Below, piece by piece: positions 18,662 through 27,697 of a DNA stretch of 64,000 nucleotides (position 1 is its first letter; every line of letters begins with the position of its first letter). This DNA comes from Pseudoclavibacter sp. 13-3 (GTDB lineage: Bacteria > Actinomycetota > Actinomycetes > Actinomycetales > Microbacteriaceae): assembly GCF_021168475.1 (NCBI RefSeq), contig NZ_JAJOZT010000002.1, positions 124,001 through 188,000 on the forward strand. The letters are read 5' to 3'. The notes under the pieces were generated by a model that saw only the letters and a program-made list of their open reading frames with translations, was not told where the DNA came from and did no database searches. The translations under genes were made by a program, and so were the position numbers.

Positions 18662-20089
18662 CTACCGTGAGGCTGCAGCGGGTTCGCGGTCGACCGAGTG
18701 CCGCAGCCCCAGCGATTCGGGCGACTGCACCGCCTGGTAGAAGTCGGCGTCGCGAACTGCGGGGATGGGCACCTGGTACTTCTCAGAGATGGTGGTGAAC
18801 GCCTGCTCGAGCGCGGGCAGATGCACCTGATTGGCGTTGCGCTCGACACTGAGGAAGGGGAATCCGCCGGTGAGATCGGGGCGGTAGTCGTTTCGGATGG
18901 CCGCCATGTTCTCGGCATTCTCGCCGGTCAACTGGGCGTGGGCGTCGGCTGCGGCGAGCTGGGCCATCCGGTCGAACGTCGGAAAGGTGCTGCCCCCGAA
19001 GTGGATGGCCCCGGCGAAGTACAGACCGGCCTGCGTCGGAGAGAAGGTTCCCAAGTGCGTGTCGGGGTGCCCGTGCGAGTACGACACGAGCTCGTCAGCC
19101 AGCCAGGGCAGTGACACGCGATAGCCGGTGGCGAGAACGATTGTGTCGACGGTCTCTTCACGGCCGTCGCAGAACACCACCGAGCGTTCTCTGACCTCTG
19201 CGACGTCGGGCCGATGGCTCAGCATGCCGTGCGCGAGGCAGTGGATGACCTGCCCGTTCACGATCGTGTGCGTGGTGCCCAGCTGATGGTCTGGGTGTGG
19301 CAGGCCGTAGGTGGTCAAGTCGCCGACGGAGTCGACGATCATCTGCTCGATCTGCTCAGGGGTCTTGCCGGCGAGCGGCCCCGAGGTCTGCGGCGGGATG
19401 TTGCCGGCCATCAGGTCGGGAACCGGCAGCCCAAACAGATACTTCGGCAGATACCAGTATCCTCGTCGAGTCGACAGGTAGGCCGTGCGGCCATGGAATG
19501 CGGCATCGGCGACGATGTCGACTCCGGAGTTTCCGGCGCCCACGACGAGCACGTCACGGCCGGCGAACTGGTGCGGCCCCTCATATGCCGAAGAGTGCAT
19601 GATGGTGCCGGTGAAGCTGGAGAGGCCGGGGATGTCTGGCAGAACGGGAACCCACTGGCCGCCAGAGGCCACCACGACGCCACGATACGATCTGATCTCG
19701 CCGTCGCTGGTCTGCACCTTCCAGAAGCGGTCTCGGCCGGTGCCCACCGGCCACGCCCGCGTCACGCTGACGCCGAAGCGCGCATGATCGGCGAGCCCGA
19801 AGTCGCGCGCGAACGCCTGAACGTAGTCGCGGATCTGATCCCAGCGCGGATACATCGGGTAGTCGGCGGGCATCGGATAGCCGATGAAACCGCCGAAGTC
19901 GCGGCTCGAGATGAAGTTGCACGAGGAGTACAGCGGCGAGCCGGGCTGATCCTTGTTCCAGATGCCGCCCGGTCTCGTGTGCCGCTCGATGATCTCGGTG
20001 TCGATGCCGTAGCGCTTGAACGCGCGTGCGGTGACGAGGCCGGCGGGGCCGCCGCCCACGATGCAGTAGTTCTCTGGCAGATGTGACAT
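18662..20089 (-). CDS. Second FAD-dependent monooxygenase (FMO-like)
   Basis: 475 residues. It has the FAD motif CIVGGGPAGLVTARAF, the ERHTRPGGIWN segment typical of FMOs and Baeyer-Villiger enzymes, the NADPH motif VLVVGAGNSGVDIVADA, and LATGYR near residue 345. It is closer to classical FMO proteins than the 11588 gene, and the two do not look like recent duplicates. The start at 20089 has AGGAGATC upstream. It is the last gene of the leftward transporter operon, converging with the GMC gene. It presumably oxygenates the compound brought in by that transporter or a product of it. Confidence 0.85.
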   Translation of the reverse strand: MSHLPENYCIVGGGPAGLVTARAFKRYGIDTEIIERHTRPGGIWNKDQPGSPLYSSCNFISSRDFGGFIGYPMPADYPMYPRWDQIRDYVQAFARDFGLADHARFGVSVTRAWPVGTGRDRFWKVQTSDGEIRSYRGVVVASGGQWVPVLPDIPGLSSFTGTIMHSSAYEGPHQFAGRDVLVVGAGNSGVDIVADAAFHGRTAYLSTRRGYWYLPKYLFGLPVPDLMAGNIPPQTSGPLAGKTPEQIEQMIVDSVGDLTTYGLPHPDHQLGTTHTIVNGQVIHCLAHGMLSHRPDVAEVRERSVVFCDGREETVDTIVLATGYRVSLPWLADELVSYSHGHPDTHLGTFSPTQAGLYFAGAIHFGGSTFPTFDRMAQLAAADAHAQLTGENAENMAAIRNDYRPDLTGGFPFLSVERNANQVHLPALEQAFTTISEKYQVPIPAVRDADFYQAVQSPESLGLRHSVDREPAAASR

Positions 20090-20208
20090 GAGTGATCTCC
20101 TCTTTCTTCTGTTTTCGCCTGCGGGCCGCTCGACAGCGCCTGCAGGGCCTTCACCGTGCTCGTCCGCATCGTGTGTCCGGCCTCGTGCGCAGTGCAGTGC
20201 AGTGCAGC

Positions 20209-21345
20209 TCAGCGCAGCTCCGGGGCCTCCCAGATCGGCAGTCGCACACCGAGGTCGCTCTCTGCGGCTCGCCGATACAGCTCTGTGGCCCACGCGACGT
20301 CTTCGACGGGCAGCCCTCCGGTGCCGAAGAAGATGATCTCGTCGTCGCTGCGACGCCCGCTGTGGCGACCCGAGAAGACGTCGGCGAGCGCGACGGGCGT
20401 GGCGGATGTCGCATCGGCCTGGTATCGCTCGGCCAGCTGCACGCCGAACAGCCCACGAATCGACTCGCGAGGCGGGGCGACCTCGAGCATCCACTGCTCG
20501 TAGAGCCTCGTGCTGTCGACGATGGTCGTGTGCTCCCAGGCGGCATCATCCAGGCTGACGTCGGCCGGCAGGCAGACGAGGGCTCCCGGTTTGAGCTGGG
20601 AGGTGCTGATGGCCGGCGGCGCATCGCTCGAGATCGCCACGCTCACGATGTCTGCGTCGGCCAGCGCCTCGGCGACAGACGAGACGACCACGATCTCGGG
20701 AAGCGGGCTGATGCGATCTGACAGGGCCTGTGCGAAGTGGTCGATGCCGGCCTGTGAGCGTCCAACGATGAGGATGCGCTCGATGCCGGGTCGCGCGACC
20801 AGGTAGGCCTCGCACGCGGCGATGTTGATGGCGCCTGGGCCGATCACGGCGAGCACCCGGGCATCCTCGCGGGCGAGCACCCGTGCTCCGACGCCGAGCA
20901 CACCGGCCGTGCGGTAGGCGCTGATCAGATTGCCCGACATGATGCACAGCGGCGCGCCCGTGTCTTTGTCGTGCAGGGCGATCATGTGAATCGAGCGAGG
21001 AAGCCCTCTGCTGCGGTTGTCGACGTTCGAGGCGTACCACTTGAGCCCGAGCATGTCGAAGCGGCCGCCGAGATATGCGGGCATCGCGGCGAAGCGCCGG
21101 TCTGGGCCGTTCAGCGGCATGCCCGCGAAGGGGCTGCTGTCGGGAAAGCCCATCTCGAGCCCGTGCGACTCGCCGAGCTCGCCCGCCATGACATAGTCTC
21201 CCTCTGCCAGCAGACGGAACATCTCGTCGAGCGTCGACATGCAGGCGGCCATGTCTCTGGCACCGCAGCGCACCAGCGCTGGCTCGTCCAGATACCGAAA
21301 GGCGAGTGCCGCGGCGGTGGCCGAGGAGTCGACCCGGGTGCTCAT
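20209..21345 (-). CDS. Ornithine cyclodeaminase/mu-crystallin family protein
   Basis: 378 residues. The family is shown by LGLKWYASN, SGNLISAYRTAG with the conserved Arg, the NAD(P)-binding GPGAINIAACEAYL, and CLPADVSLDD in the region of the catalytic Asp. It is longer than typical ornithine cyclodeaminases (about 330), and ketimine reductases, alanine dehydrogenases and amine-oxidase accessory proteins share the fold, so the reaction is open: reduction of an imine or deamination of an amino acid. The ATG overlaps the ATPase stop by 4 bp, tying it to the transporter operon. Confidence 0.82.
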   Translation of the reverse strand: MSTRVDSSATAAALAFRYLDEPALVRCGARDMAACMSTLDEMFRLLAEGDYVMAGELGESHGLEMGFPDSSPFAGMPLNGPDRRFAAMPAYLGGRFDMLGLKWYASNVDNRSRGLPRSIHMIALHDKDTGAPLCIMSGNLISAYRTAGVLGVGARVLAREDARVLAVIGPGAINIAACEAYLVARPGIERILIVGRSQAGIDHFAQALSDRISPLPEIVVVSSVAEALADADIVSVAISSDAPPAISTSQLKPGALVCLPADVSLDDAAWEHTTIVDSTRLYEQWMLEVAPPRESIRGLFGVQLAERYQADATSATPVALADVFSGRHSGRRSDDEIIFFGTGGLPVEDVAWATELYRRAAESDLGVRLPIWEAPELR

Positions 21346-22118
21346 TCGAACTCGCTCAGAATGTCGGCGTAGAGGGCGCGGAACCGGTCGCTGACGATCA
21401 CCTCTTTGTCGCGTGGCCGCGGCAGATCGATCGGCACTTCGCGCTTGATGGTGCCGGGGCGCGAACTCATGATGACGACGCGGTCAGAGGTGAAGACGGC
21501 CTCTTCGATGTCGTGCGTGATGAGCATGACCGTCAGCTTGTGCTGCTCCCAGACCCTGGTGAGCAGCTCCTGCATGCTGCGTCGGGTGAGCGCGTCGAGT
21601 GCCCCGAACGGTTCGTCCATGAGCAGCACCTTGGGGCGGTACGAGAGCGAACGAGCGAGGGCGACGCGCTGCTGCATGCCGCCGGAGAGCTGGTTGGGAA
21701 ACTTGTCTTCGAAGCCGTCGAGACCGACGAGGTGCAGATGCTCCTGCGTGATCTGCTTCGCCTCGGCCTTCGACAGACCCTGCTCTCCGCGCAGCGCGAA
21801 CATGACGTTGTCGAAGACCGTCAGCCACGGCAGCAGCGTCGCGCTCTGAAAGACGACGCCGCGATCACGGCCGGGGCCGGAGATCTCGCTGCCGCCGACG
21901 GCCACGTCGCCCTCAGTCGCCGGTTCGAGGCCCGCGATGATCGAGAGCAGCGTCGACTTGCCGCATCCCGACTGCCCGACGATCGACACGAACTCGTTGC
22001 GGTGCAGGTTGAGCGTCACGTCGTGCAGGGCTGTGACGTCGCCGAAGCGCTTGGTGACCTGGCCGACGCGCACGACCACATCGGTCTGCTCGGCGGTTGA
22101 CTGGATGGTGGCGTTCAT
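21342..22118 (-). CDS. ABC transporter ATPase, nitrate/sulfonate/taurine type (SsuB/TauB-like)
   Basis: 258 residues with Walker A GQSGCGKST, Q-loop VFQSATLLPWLTVFDNV, signature LSGGMQQRVALARSL, Walker B VLLMDEPFGALDALTR and H-loop LITHDIEEA. The segment after the Q-loop is characteristic of the nitrate/sulfonate/taurine family of importers. Start ATG at 22118 overlaps the permease stop by 4 bp. It energises uptake by the adjacent permease and lipoprotein. Confidence 0.92.
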   Translation of the reverse strand: MNATIQSTAEQTDVVVRVGQVTKRFGDVTALHDVTLNLHRNEFVSIVGQSGCGKSTLLSIIAGLEPATEGDVAVGGSEISGPGRDRGVVFQSATLLPWLTVFDNVMFALRGEQGLSKAEAKQITQEHLHLVGLDGFEDKFPNQLSGGMQQRVALARSLSYRPKVLLMDEPFGALDALTRRSMQELLTRVWEQHKLTVMLITHDIEEAVFTSDRVVIMSSRPGTIKREVPIDLPRPRDKEVIVSDRFRALYADILSEFE

Positions 22119-22963
22119 GAGCGTCCTTTCAGGTAGCGGAACATGCGGCGCCCGACGCCGCGCATGATCTGGTCGAAGACCAGACCGAGCACGCCGAGCA
22201 CGATGACGTAGGCGATGATCGTGTCGGTTGCGAGGAACCGCTGGGCCTGCGTGATGCGATACCCCATGCCGCTGGTGGCCGCCACCAGCTCGGCGACGAC
22301 GAGCCACGTCCAGGCCCAGCCGAGGCAGATGCGCAGTGTGTCCCAGATGCGCGGCATGGCCGAGGGAAGCACGATGCGAATCAGAATCTGGAATCGAGAC
22401 ATGCCGAGCGTGGCGCCCAGATTCTGATATGCGCGCGGTACCTGACGCACCGCATCGGCCACCATCAGCACTTCTTGGAAGAATGTGCCGAGCCAGATGA
22501 TCAGAAACTTCTGCGTGTCGTCTGTGCCGACCCAGAGAATGGTCAGCGGCACGAAGGCGACGACGGGCATGTACCGGATGAAGTCGACGAAGGGCTCGAT
22601 GGCCGCCTCGAAGCGAGGGTCTGATCCGGCCAGGATGCCCAGAGGCAGAGCGACCACGCTGGCGAGCAGATAGCCGATCATGACGCGGTAGATGCTCACC
22701 GACATGTCGCCCCACAACTGGCCGTTCTCAGTCGTCTTGACGAGCACGTCGAGAACGGCCAGCGGCGAGGGCAGGAACATCTCTTTGACCAGGCCGAGAC
22801 CGGTGATGATCGACCAGATGACGAGCACGACGACGAACGAGCTGATGGCGATGCCGATGTACTTCACTCGTCCGATCGGCGTCGGCAGAACGCTATTGAA
22901 CCGTCGTGTGGCTCTGCGGCTGTCTGCGGTACTGTTGCCGCTGCTCTGTGCAACCGATGTCAT
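22115..22963 (-). CDS. ABC transporter permease (SsuC/TauC-like)
   Basis: 282 residues with about six membrane segments, beginning SFVVVLVIWSIITGLGLV. The cytoplasmic EAA-type loop is visible in VPRAYQNLGATLGMSRFQ. The family imports sulfonates, taurine, nitrate, pyrimidine precursors or small aromatic acids. It has no Cys-rich or other unusual feature. It lies 49 bp after the binding-protein gene stop and is coupled to the ATPase gene. Confidence 0.9.
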   Translation of the reverse strand: MTSVAQSSGNSTADSRRATRRFNSVLPTPIGRVKYIGIAISSFVVVLVIWSIITGLGLVKEMFLPSPLAVLDVLVKTTENGQLWGDMSVSIYRVMIGYLLASVVALPLGILAGSDPRFEAAIEPFVDFIRYMPVVAFVPLTILWVGTDDTQKFLIIWLGTFFQEVLMVADAVRQVPRAYQNLGATLGMSRFQILIRIVLPSAMPRIWDTLRICLGWAWTWLVVAELVAATSGMGYRITQAQRFLATDTIIAYVIVLGVLGLVFDQIMRGVGRRMFRYLKGRS

Positions 22964-23012
22964 GGCTGTGTGCCCTCTCTCTTCGATCTCACCCGTCTCG
23001 CCTGAGCCGGTC

Positions 23013-24023
23013 TCACTTCACGAACTGCGTGTCGACGACTTTCGAGAGGTCGGTCTTCTTCGTCAGAATGCCGGCGCTGATGGCCGACTCCTGCACGCTG
23101 GGCAGCACGTTCTCGAGGTAGTTGCCGCCGAGCTCGGTCTTGTTGTCGTCGAGCGAGAAGAACTTCACGCCGGCGAAGGCGGTCTTCAGATCTTCGGCCG
23201 ACGAACCGACGTTGGTGGCGATGATCTGCTGCGCCTCGTCGGGGTTCGAGTTGTAGAAGTCGACTGCGGGGCCCCAGGCTGCGATCGTCTTGCGCACCGC
23301 TTCCGGCTTCTCGTCGAGGGCCTTCTTCGAGATGAACAGCACGTCTGAGATCAGCCCCTCTTTCTTGTCGGCGGTGTAGAGCTTCTTGATCGACGAGTTC
23401 TGAGCCAGCGAATCGGTGATGTAGGGCTCATAGGTGACCGCGGCATCCACGCGGCCCGAAGAGAGCGCGACGGCGGCGTCTGACGGGGCCATCGGCACCG
23501 ATTCGACGTCGTTGATCGACATGCCGTTCTCGGTCAGCGCGTGGTCGAGCAGCAGGTTGCTGACCGAGCCCTCTTCATAGGCGACCTTCTTGCCCTTCAG
23601 GTCGGCGATCGACGAGATGCCATCTGATGCGAGCACTGCATCTGCGGTGAGCGACGTGTCGAGCAGCAGACCGATGTAGCCGTCCTGGCCGTTCTCGAGC
23701 CACTGCAGGGCAGAGTGCGAGGCCGCGTTCGCGACATCGACCTGGCCTGAACCGAGCGCGGCGGTCATCTGCGAGTCGTCGTCGAAGCTGGTGATCTTGG
23801 CGTTGACGCCCTGATCTGTGAAATAGCCCTTGTCCTGCGCGATGTACCACGGCCCATAGCCGAGCCACGGCTGCGTCGCGATCGAGATGGTGTCGGTGGC
23901 GCTGTCAGAGCTGCTGGAGTTCGCAGAGCTGCAGCCGACGAGGGCGCTCGCAGACAGAGCGGTGATGAGGGCCGTGGCGGCCAGGGCGCGTCGCCGAGAA
24001 GGGCGTGATGTGATGGTGAACAA
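23013..24023 (-). CDS. ABC transporter substrate-binding lipoprotein (SsuA/TauA/NMT1-like)
   Basis: 336 residues with a lipoprotein signal ending in the lipobox LVGC, then a Ser-rich linker and IATQPWLGYGPWYIAQDKGYF, the ligand-pocket start of the nitrate/sulfonate/thiamine-precursor family. I place the start at TTG 24023 because CGAAGGAG sits 4 nt before it and the signal peptide then has the right length; the longer frame to 24077 would add a polar extension. First gene of the five-gene leftward operon. The ligand is probably a small organic anion or amine; sequence alone does not say. Confidence 0.88.
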   Translation of the reverse strand: MFTITSRPSRRRALAATALITALSASALVGCSSANSSSSDSATDTISIATQPWLGYGPWYIAQDKGYFTDQGVNAKITSFDDDSQMTAALGSGQVDVANAASHSALQWLENGQDGYIGLLLDTSLTADAVLASDGISSIADLKGKKVAYEEGSVSNLLLDHALTENGMSINDVESVPMAPSDAAVALSSGRVDAAVTYEPYITDSLAQNSSIKKLYTADKKEGLISDVLFISKKALDEKPEAVRKTIAAWGPAVDFYNSNPDEAQQIIATNVGSSAEDLKTAFAGVKFFSLDDNKTELGGNYLENVLPSVQESAISAGILTKKTDLSKVVDTQFVK

Positions 24024-24376
24024 GGGGCTCCTTCGATCGTTCGTCGCACGGAATCGAGCTTCTGCCGTGCGTTTCATGACTCAAGATTCGACGTGTGGCG
24101 GGGTGCAAGCAAATGCGCTTCCATTGCCCAAAACATCAAAATAACTGATATAGCCCATTCGTAATAACGAAGAAATGAATGCGTAACACGGTGGCAACGT
24201 GGTGCGTGCGCAGAGCCGGATCAGCGTCGCCACGGTTTACAGGAATGACATATCTGATTTTTGTATTCACTCCCCTTGCCCGGATGATTTGCAATGATCG
24301 ACCGGCATTCGGCTCAATGAGTGAGTGAACGGTTGACTCCAGCCGTTGATCAGCGGCTCACAGCGAGAGGAACCTC
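24024..24376. promoter_or_regulatory. Divergent promoter region between transporter and amidohydrolase operons
   Basis: A 353-bp AT-rich spacer serving both directions. It contains the palindrome TTCGTAATAACGAA at 24158-24171 (5-bp arms, 4-bp centre) within an AT-rich patch, a plausible operator. TTGACT at 24333-24338 is a possible -35 for the rightward gene, though no good -10 follows. No gene is visible within it, and no dedicated regulator is adjacent. Confidence 0.5.
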
Positions 24377-26029
24377 ATGCAGACCGACCGCACATTCACG
24401 ATCGTCGACGCGAATCTCTACCTCGGGCAGGGACGCTGGAGCAGAGGGTGCGTCGGCGTGAGCGACGGGCTCATCACCTCGGTTTCAGCCGATGCCTCCG
24501 ACGTCTCGGGCACACCGCAGGAGGGGCGGGTGATCGACGCTCGCGGCGGAAGCCTGCTGCCCGGCCTCCAAGATGCGCATGTGCACCCCGAGCACGGTGG
24601 CAGCGGCCTTCTCGGCGTCGATCTGGCGCCGGTGCACGACGTCACAGACTATCAGCGGCTGCTGCAGGAATACGCAGAACAGCATCCTCAGGACGAGGTC
24701 GTCGTGGGGTACGGCTGGTATGGGGATCTCTTTCCGGGAGGCATGCCCGGCGCCGCCGTTCTGGACGAGGCGATCAACGATCGACCGGTCATCGTGAACG
24801 GCCACGACGGTCACAGCATGTGGTGCAACTCGCGCGCACTGCAGGAGGCCGGAATCACCGAGGCGACGCCCGACCCTCGCGGCGGTCGAATCGTTCGAGA
24901 CGCATCTGGTCGCCCTACGGGCACGCTGCTCGATGCCGCGATGGATCTCGCTGCGGCCCTGCGGCCGGCCAAGTCGATCGACGGGGTGAAGGCCGCGCTG
25001 CTCGCCGCGCAGCATCGGCTCAACTCCGTCGGCGTGACCGCGTGGGCGGATGCCATGGTCGGCGTCAGCGAGCTGGGGCCCGACCCGTTCGAGGCCTACC
25101 TGCAGCTGGCCCGTGAAGGGGCGCTGCACAGCCACGTCTCACTGGCGCTCTGGTGGGATCGAACACGAGGCCTGGAACAGATCGACGACTTCGTCAGACG
25201 GCGTGAACAGGCGCGCGACGAGCCCCTGCTCAGCGCGTCGACCGTCAAGATCATGCAGGACGGCATGGTCGAGAACCACACGGCGGCCATGCTCGCCCCC
25301 TACGCCGACAGTACTGAGCCGATCAGCGGCGACTCGTTCATACCTGCTGCGGAGCTTCGCGAGATCTCGCAGCGGCTCGATCGACTCGGCTTCGACATCC
25401 ACTATCACGCCTGCGGAGATCGAGCCGTGCGCGAGTGTCTGGACGCGGTCGAAGCGGTTCGTCGTTCTGGCGGGGGAGCGGGACGGCGGCATCAGATCGC
25501 CCATCTCGATGTCGTGCACCCAGCCGATCTGCAGCGTTTCGCCGAACTCGACGTCACCGCCAACGTGCAGATGCTCTGGGCCCGTCGTGACAAAGAGATG
25601 ATCGAGCGCAAGCTGCCGCAGCTCGGCGTCGCACGTGAGGCGATGCAGTTTCCGTTCGCCTCTCTGCGACGAGCCGGCGCGCGCCTCGCCGCCGGCAGCG
25701 ACTGGCCGGTCTCTGACCCCAACCCGCTCTGGGCCGTGCACACGGGGATGCTGCGCACCGCGCCGACGGCCGACGTGCACGCGATCGGAGGTCAGGCGCT
25801 GACGCATCCGCTCGAACGGCAGGAGGGAATCGAGTTCAGCGCGGCATTGGACGCCTACCTGACCGGTGCCGCTTGGGTGAACCGACTCGATGACCGTGGG
25901 GCGCTGCGACCGGGGCTGGCCGCAGACCTCGTGCTGCTGCGGCAGAACCTTCGCGAGACTCCAGACCTGTCGACGGTCGAGGTCATCGAGACGTTCGTCG
26001 ACGGTGTCAGCGTCTACCAGGCCGAGTGA
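24377..26029 (+). CDS. Amidohydrolase 3 family metal hydrolase (YtcJ/NfdA-like)
   Basis: 550 residues. The N-terminal metal motif HVHPEHGG, the later GHDGHSMW, HQIAHLD and the C-terminal SDWPVSDPNPLWAVH identify the YtcJ-like branch of the amidohydrolase superfamily. Members hydrolyse N-substituted formamides and other amides, and many are uncharacterised. No signal peptide is present. GAGAGGAAC precedes the ATG. It diverges from the importer operon and is followed after 66 bp by a flavin amine oxidase gene, so release of an amine from an imported amide, followed by oxidation, is a reasonable model. Confidence 0.87.
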   Translation: MQTDRTFTIVDANLYLGQGRWSRGCVGVSDGLITSVSADASDVSGTPQEGRVIDARGGSLLPGLQDAHVHPEHGGSGLLGVDLAPVHDVTDYQRLLQEYAEQHPQDEVVVGYGWYGDLFPGGMPGAAVLDEAINDRPVIVNGHDGHSMWCNSRALQEAGITEATPDPRGGRIVRDASGRPTGTLLDAAMDLAAALRPAKSIDGVKAALLAAQHRLNSVGVTAWADAMVGVSELGPDPFEAYLQLAREGALHSHVSLALWWDRTRGLEQIDDFVRRREQARDEPLLSASTVKIMQDGMVENHTAAMLAPYADSTEPISGDSFIPAAELREISQRLDRLGFDIHYHACGDRAVRECLDAVEAVRRSGGGAGRRHQIAHLDVVHPADLQRFAELDVTANVQMLWARRDKEMIERKLPQLGVAREAMQFPFASLRRAGARLAAGSDWPVSDPNPLWAVHTGMLRTAPTADVHAIGGQALTHPLERQEGIEFSAALDAYLTGAAWVNRLDDRGALRPGLAADLVLLRQNLRETPDLSTVEVIETFVDGVSVYQAE

Positions 26030-26095
26030 CGGCTCTGCGGGGCAGAGCGACTGAGAAAGACCGAGATACTGAGACAGATTGAGAGGCGAAGACAG

Positions 26096-27238
26096 ATGCG
26101 TGCAGATGTCGTCGTAGTCGGCCTGGGAACCATCGGGGCGCTGACCCTGGCCGAGTTGAGCGGCGTTCCCGGGCGCAAGGTCGTCGGAGTCGAACGGTTC
26201 GGCCCAGTGCACAGCCATGGTGCCTTCACCGGAGAGTCGAGGGTGTTCCGCACAGCGGTGCACGAAGGCGAGCGCTACGTGCCCGCTCTGCTCGAGGCGC
26301 GGCGACTCTGGAAGCGTCTCGGCGCGCAGGTCGGGCGCAGACTGCTGCTCGAGACGGGCGTGCTCTCGATCGGCCCCAGCGGTTCTGCGGCCATCGAGAC
26401 CACGGCATCCGAAGCACAGCGCTTCGACCTGCCTCACGAGGCTCTCGACCACGCCGAGCTGCATCGGCGCTACCCGCAGCACGACCTCGATGCAGAAGAC
26501 GTCGGCTTTCTCGACCTGCTCGGGGGCGGTCTTCGCCCAGAGCTGACCGTGCTGAGCGGCTTGGAGATCGCCTCGGCGAACGGGGCAGAGATCGTGGTGC
26601 GGTCGCCGGCAACCGCCATCGAGCATCGTGGGGATGCCATGGCCGTGATCACCGCAGAGGGTGAGATCGTCGCCGATCGCGTGGTGGTCTGCGCTGGCAG
26701 CCGGGCCGCAGAGCTGCTTCCTCAGCTCGCCGGACTTCTGCGGGTGACGCCGCTTTCGCTCACCTGGTTCGCCCCGCACCACATCGATCAGTTCACCCCT
26801 GATCGATTTCCCGTCTTTCTGCGTGATCGGGGCAGCTCGCATCTCTTCGGCGTGCCGACGCTCGACGGGTTCAGCATCAAGGCCAGCGCGGGCGATCTCT
26901 GGGGAAACTCCGAGCGTCTCGCAGACGCCCCTACCGAGGTCGATCTGCCGACCCTCGAGCGCATTGCCCAGACGGCTTCGTGGTTTCTGCCAGATCTCAA
27001 CCCCGAGCCGGTTCGGGTCAGCATGCACCATGATGCCTACGCGAGCGACCGTGTGCCGATCATCGACTCGTCAGATGACGGCAGACTGACCATCGTCGCC
27101 GGGCTCTCCGGCCACGGATTCAAGTTCGCGCCGATCTTCAGCAAGTGGGCGGCGACGCTGGCGCTGGGGGAACTGCCCGACGGCTACGACCCGCAGCTCT
27201 ACGGCCTCGACGCTCATCGCCCGTGTGAGCCGGCCTGA
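26096..27238 (+). CDS. DAO/sarcosine-oxidase family flavoprotein without covalent-flavin Cys
   Basis: 380 residues. It has the FAD motif VVVGLGTIGALTLAEL, ESRVFRTAVHEGERYVP as in monomeric sarcosine and N-methyltryptophan oxidases, and the C-terminal LSGHGFKFAPIFS. In the family the flavin is attached to a Cys in a CxYxxTxD-like segment; here that place reads SMHHDAYASDRVP, with no Cys, so FAD is probably bound noncovalently. Expected reaction: oxidation of a secondary amine or amino acid to an imine with H2O2 release. Second gene of the rightward pair. Confidence 0.83.
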   Translation: MRADVVVVGLGTIGALTLAELSGVPGRKVVGVERFGPVHSHGAFTGESRVFRTAVHEGERYVPALLEARRLWKRLGAQVGRRLLLETGVLSIGPSGSAAIETTASEAQRFDLPHEALDHAELHRRYPQHDLDAEDVGFLDLLGGGLRPELTVLSGLEIASANGAEIVVRSPATAIEHRGDAMAVITAEGEIVADRVVVCAGSRAAELLPQLAGLLRVTPLSLTWFAPHHIDQFTPDRFPVFLRDRGSSHLFGVPTLDGFSIKASAGDLWGNSERLADAPTEVDLPTLERIAQTASWFLPDLNPEPVRVSMHHDAYASDRVPIIDSSDDGRLTIVAGLSGHGFKFAPIFSKWAATLALGELPDGYDPQLYGLDAHRPCEPA

Positions 27239-27697
27239 AGCCGGATGCTGCGTTTGCGCACTGCGTCATTGATGTGGATTGCCCGGCATCATCGCCGATC
27301 GCTCGAAGTCGGTTGATCTTGAGCGATCGCGGTGCATTGGGAGTGATCGCCGAATTGTCTCGACAGCTGCGACGAGGTGCGTTGCGCGACGTGGTTGGTC
27401 TCTTGTCTCGGCGCTGCCGAGGCCGTGCCGATCGGCCTGCAGGCGGAATCTTCGGGGCGCTCGGGGCCTGCGTCGTCGCACTGGGGTAGGAGAGCGACGG
27501 GGCCCGTGCACGGTTCCGCTGAGGCGGGCGCCGTTCCGCTGAGATTGAGCTGATTTGAGCGGAACGGTGTCCTGGCGGGCGGATCCGTGCGCGGCATCTG
27601 ACTGCGCGGGCGCGCAGGCGCAGGTTCAGGCGCAGGTTCAGGTTCAGCGCAGGTTCAGGTTCAGCGCAGGTGCAGACGAAGCTGCCAGCAGCATCCC
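27239..27697. other. Convergent intergenic region with palindromic repeat and micro-repeats
   Basis: 459 bp between two convergent genes, without a supported gene. A palindromic repeat of family B lies at about 27512-27585, containing CCGTTCCGCT (27531-27540) and AGCGGAACGG (27558-27567). Bases 27613-27675 are low complexity, made of GCAGGTTCAG-like units repeated about six times just downstream of the phosphatase stop codon. Confidence 0.6.
27512..27585. repeat. Intergenic palindromic repeat, family B copy 1
   Basis: Two GTTCCGCTGAG units on the left face AGCGGAACGGTGT and GCGGATCCGTG on the right, forming an imperfect long inverted repeat. The perfect core arms are 27531-27540 and 27558-27567. 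The same pattern recurs at 42559-42630. Confidence 0.65.

Noticed and set aside
25139-27031. 630-codon open frame on the minus strand
   Set aside because: It is antisense to the amidohydrolase and flavoprotein genes, both of which are well supported. The translation has no domain and no ribosome site.
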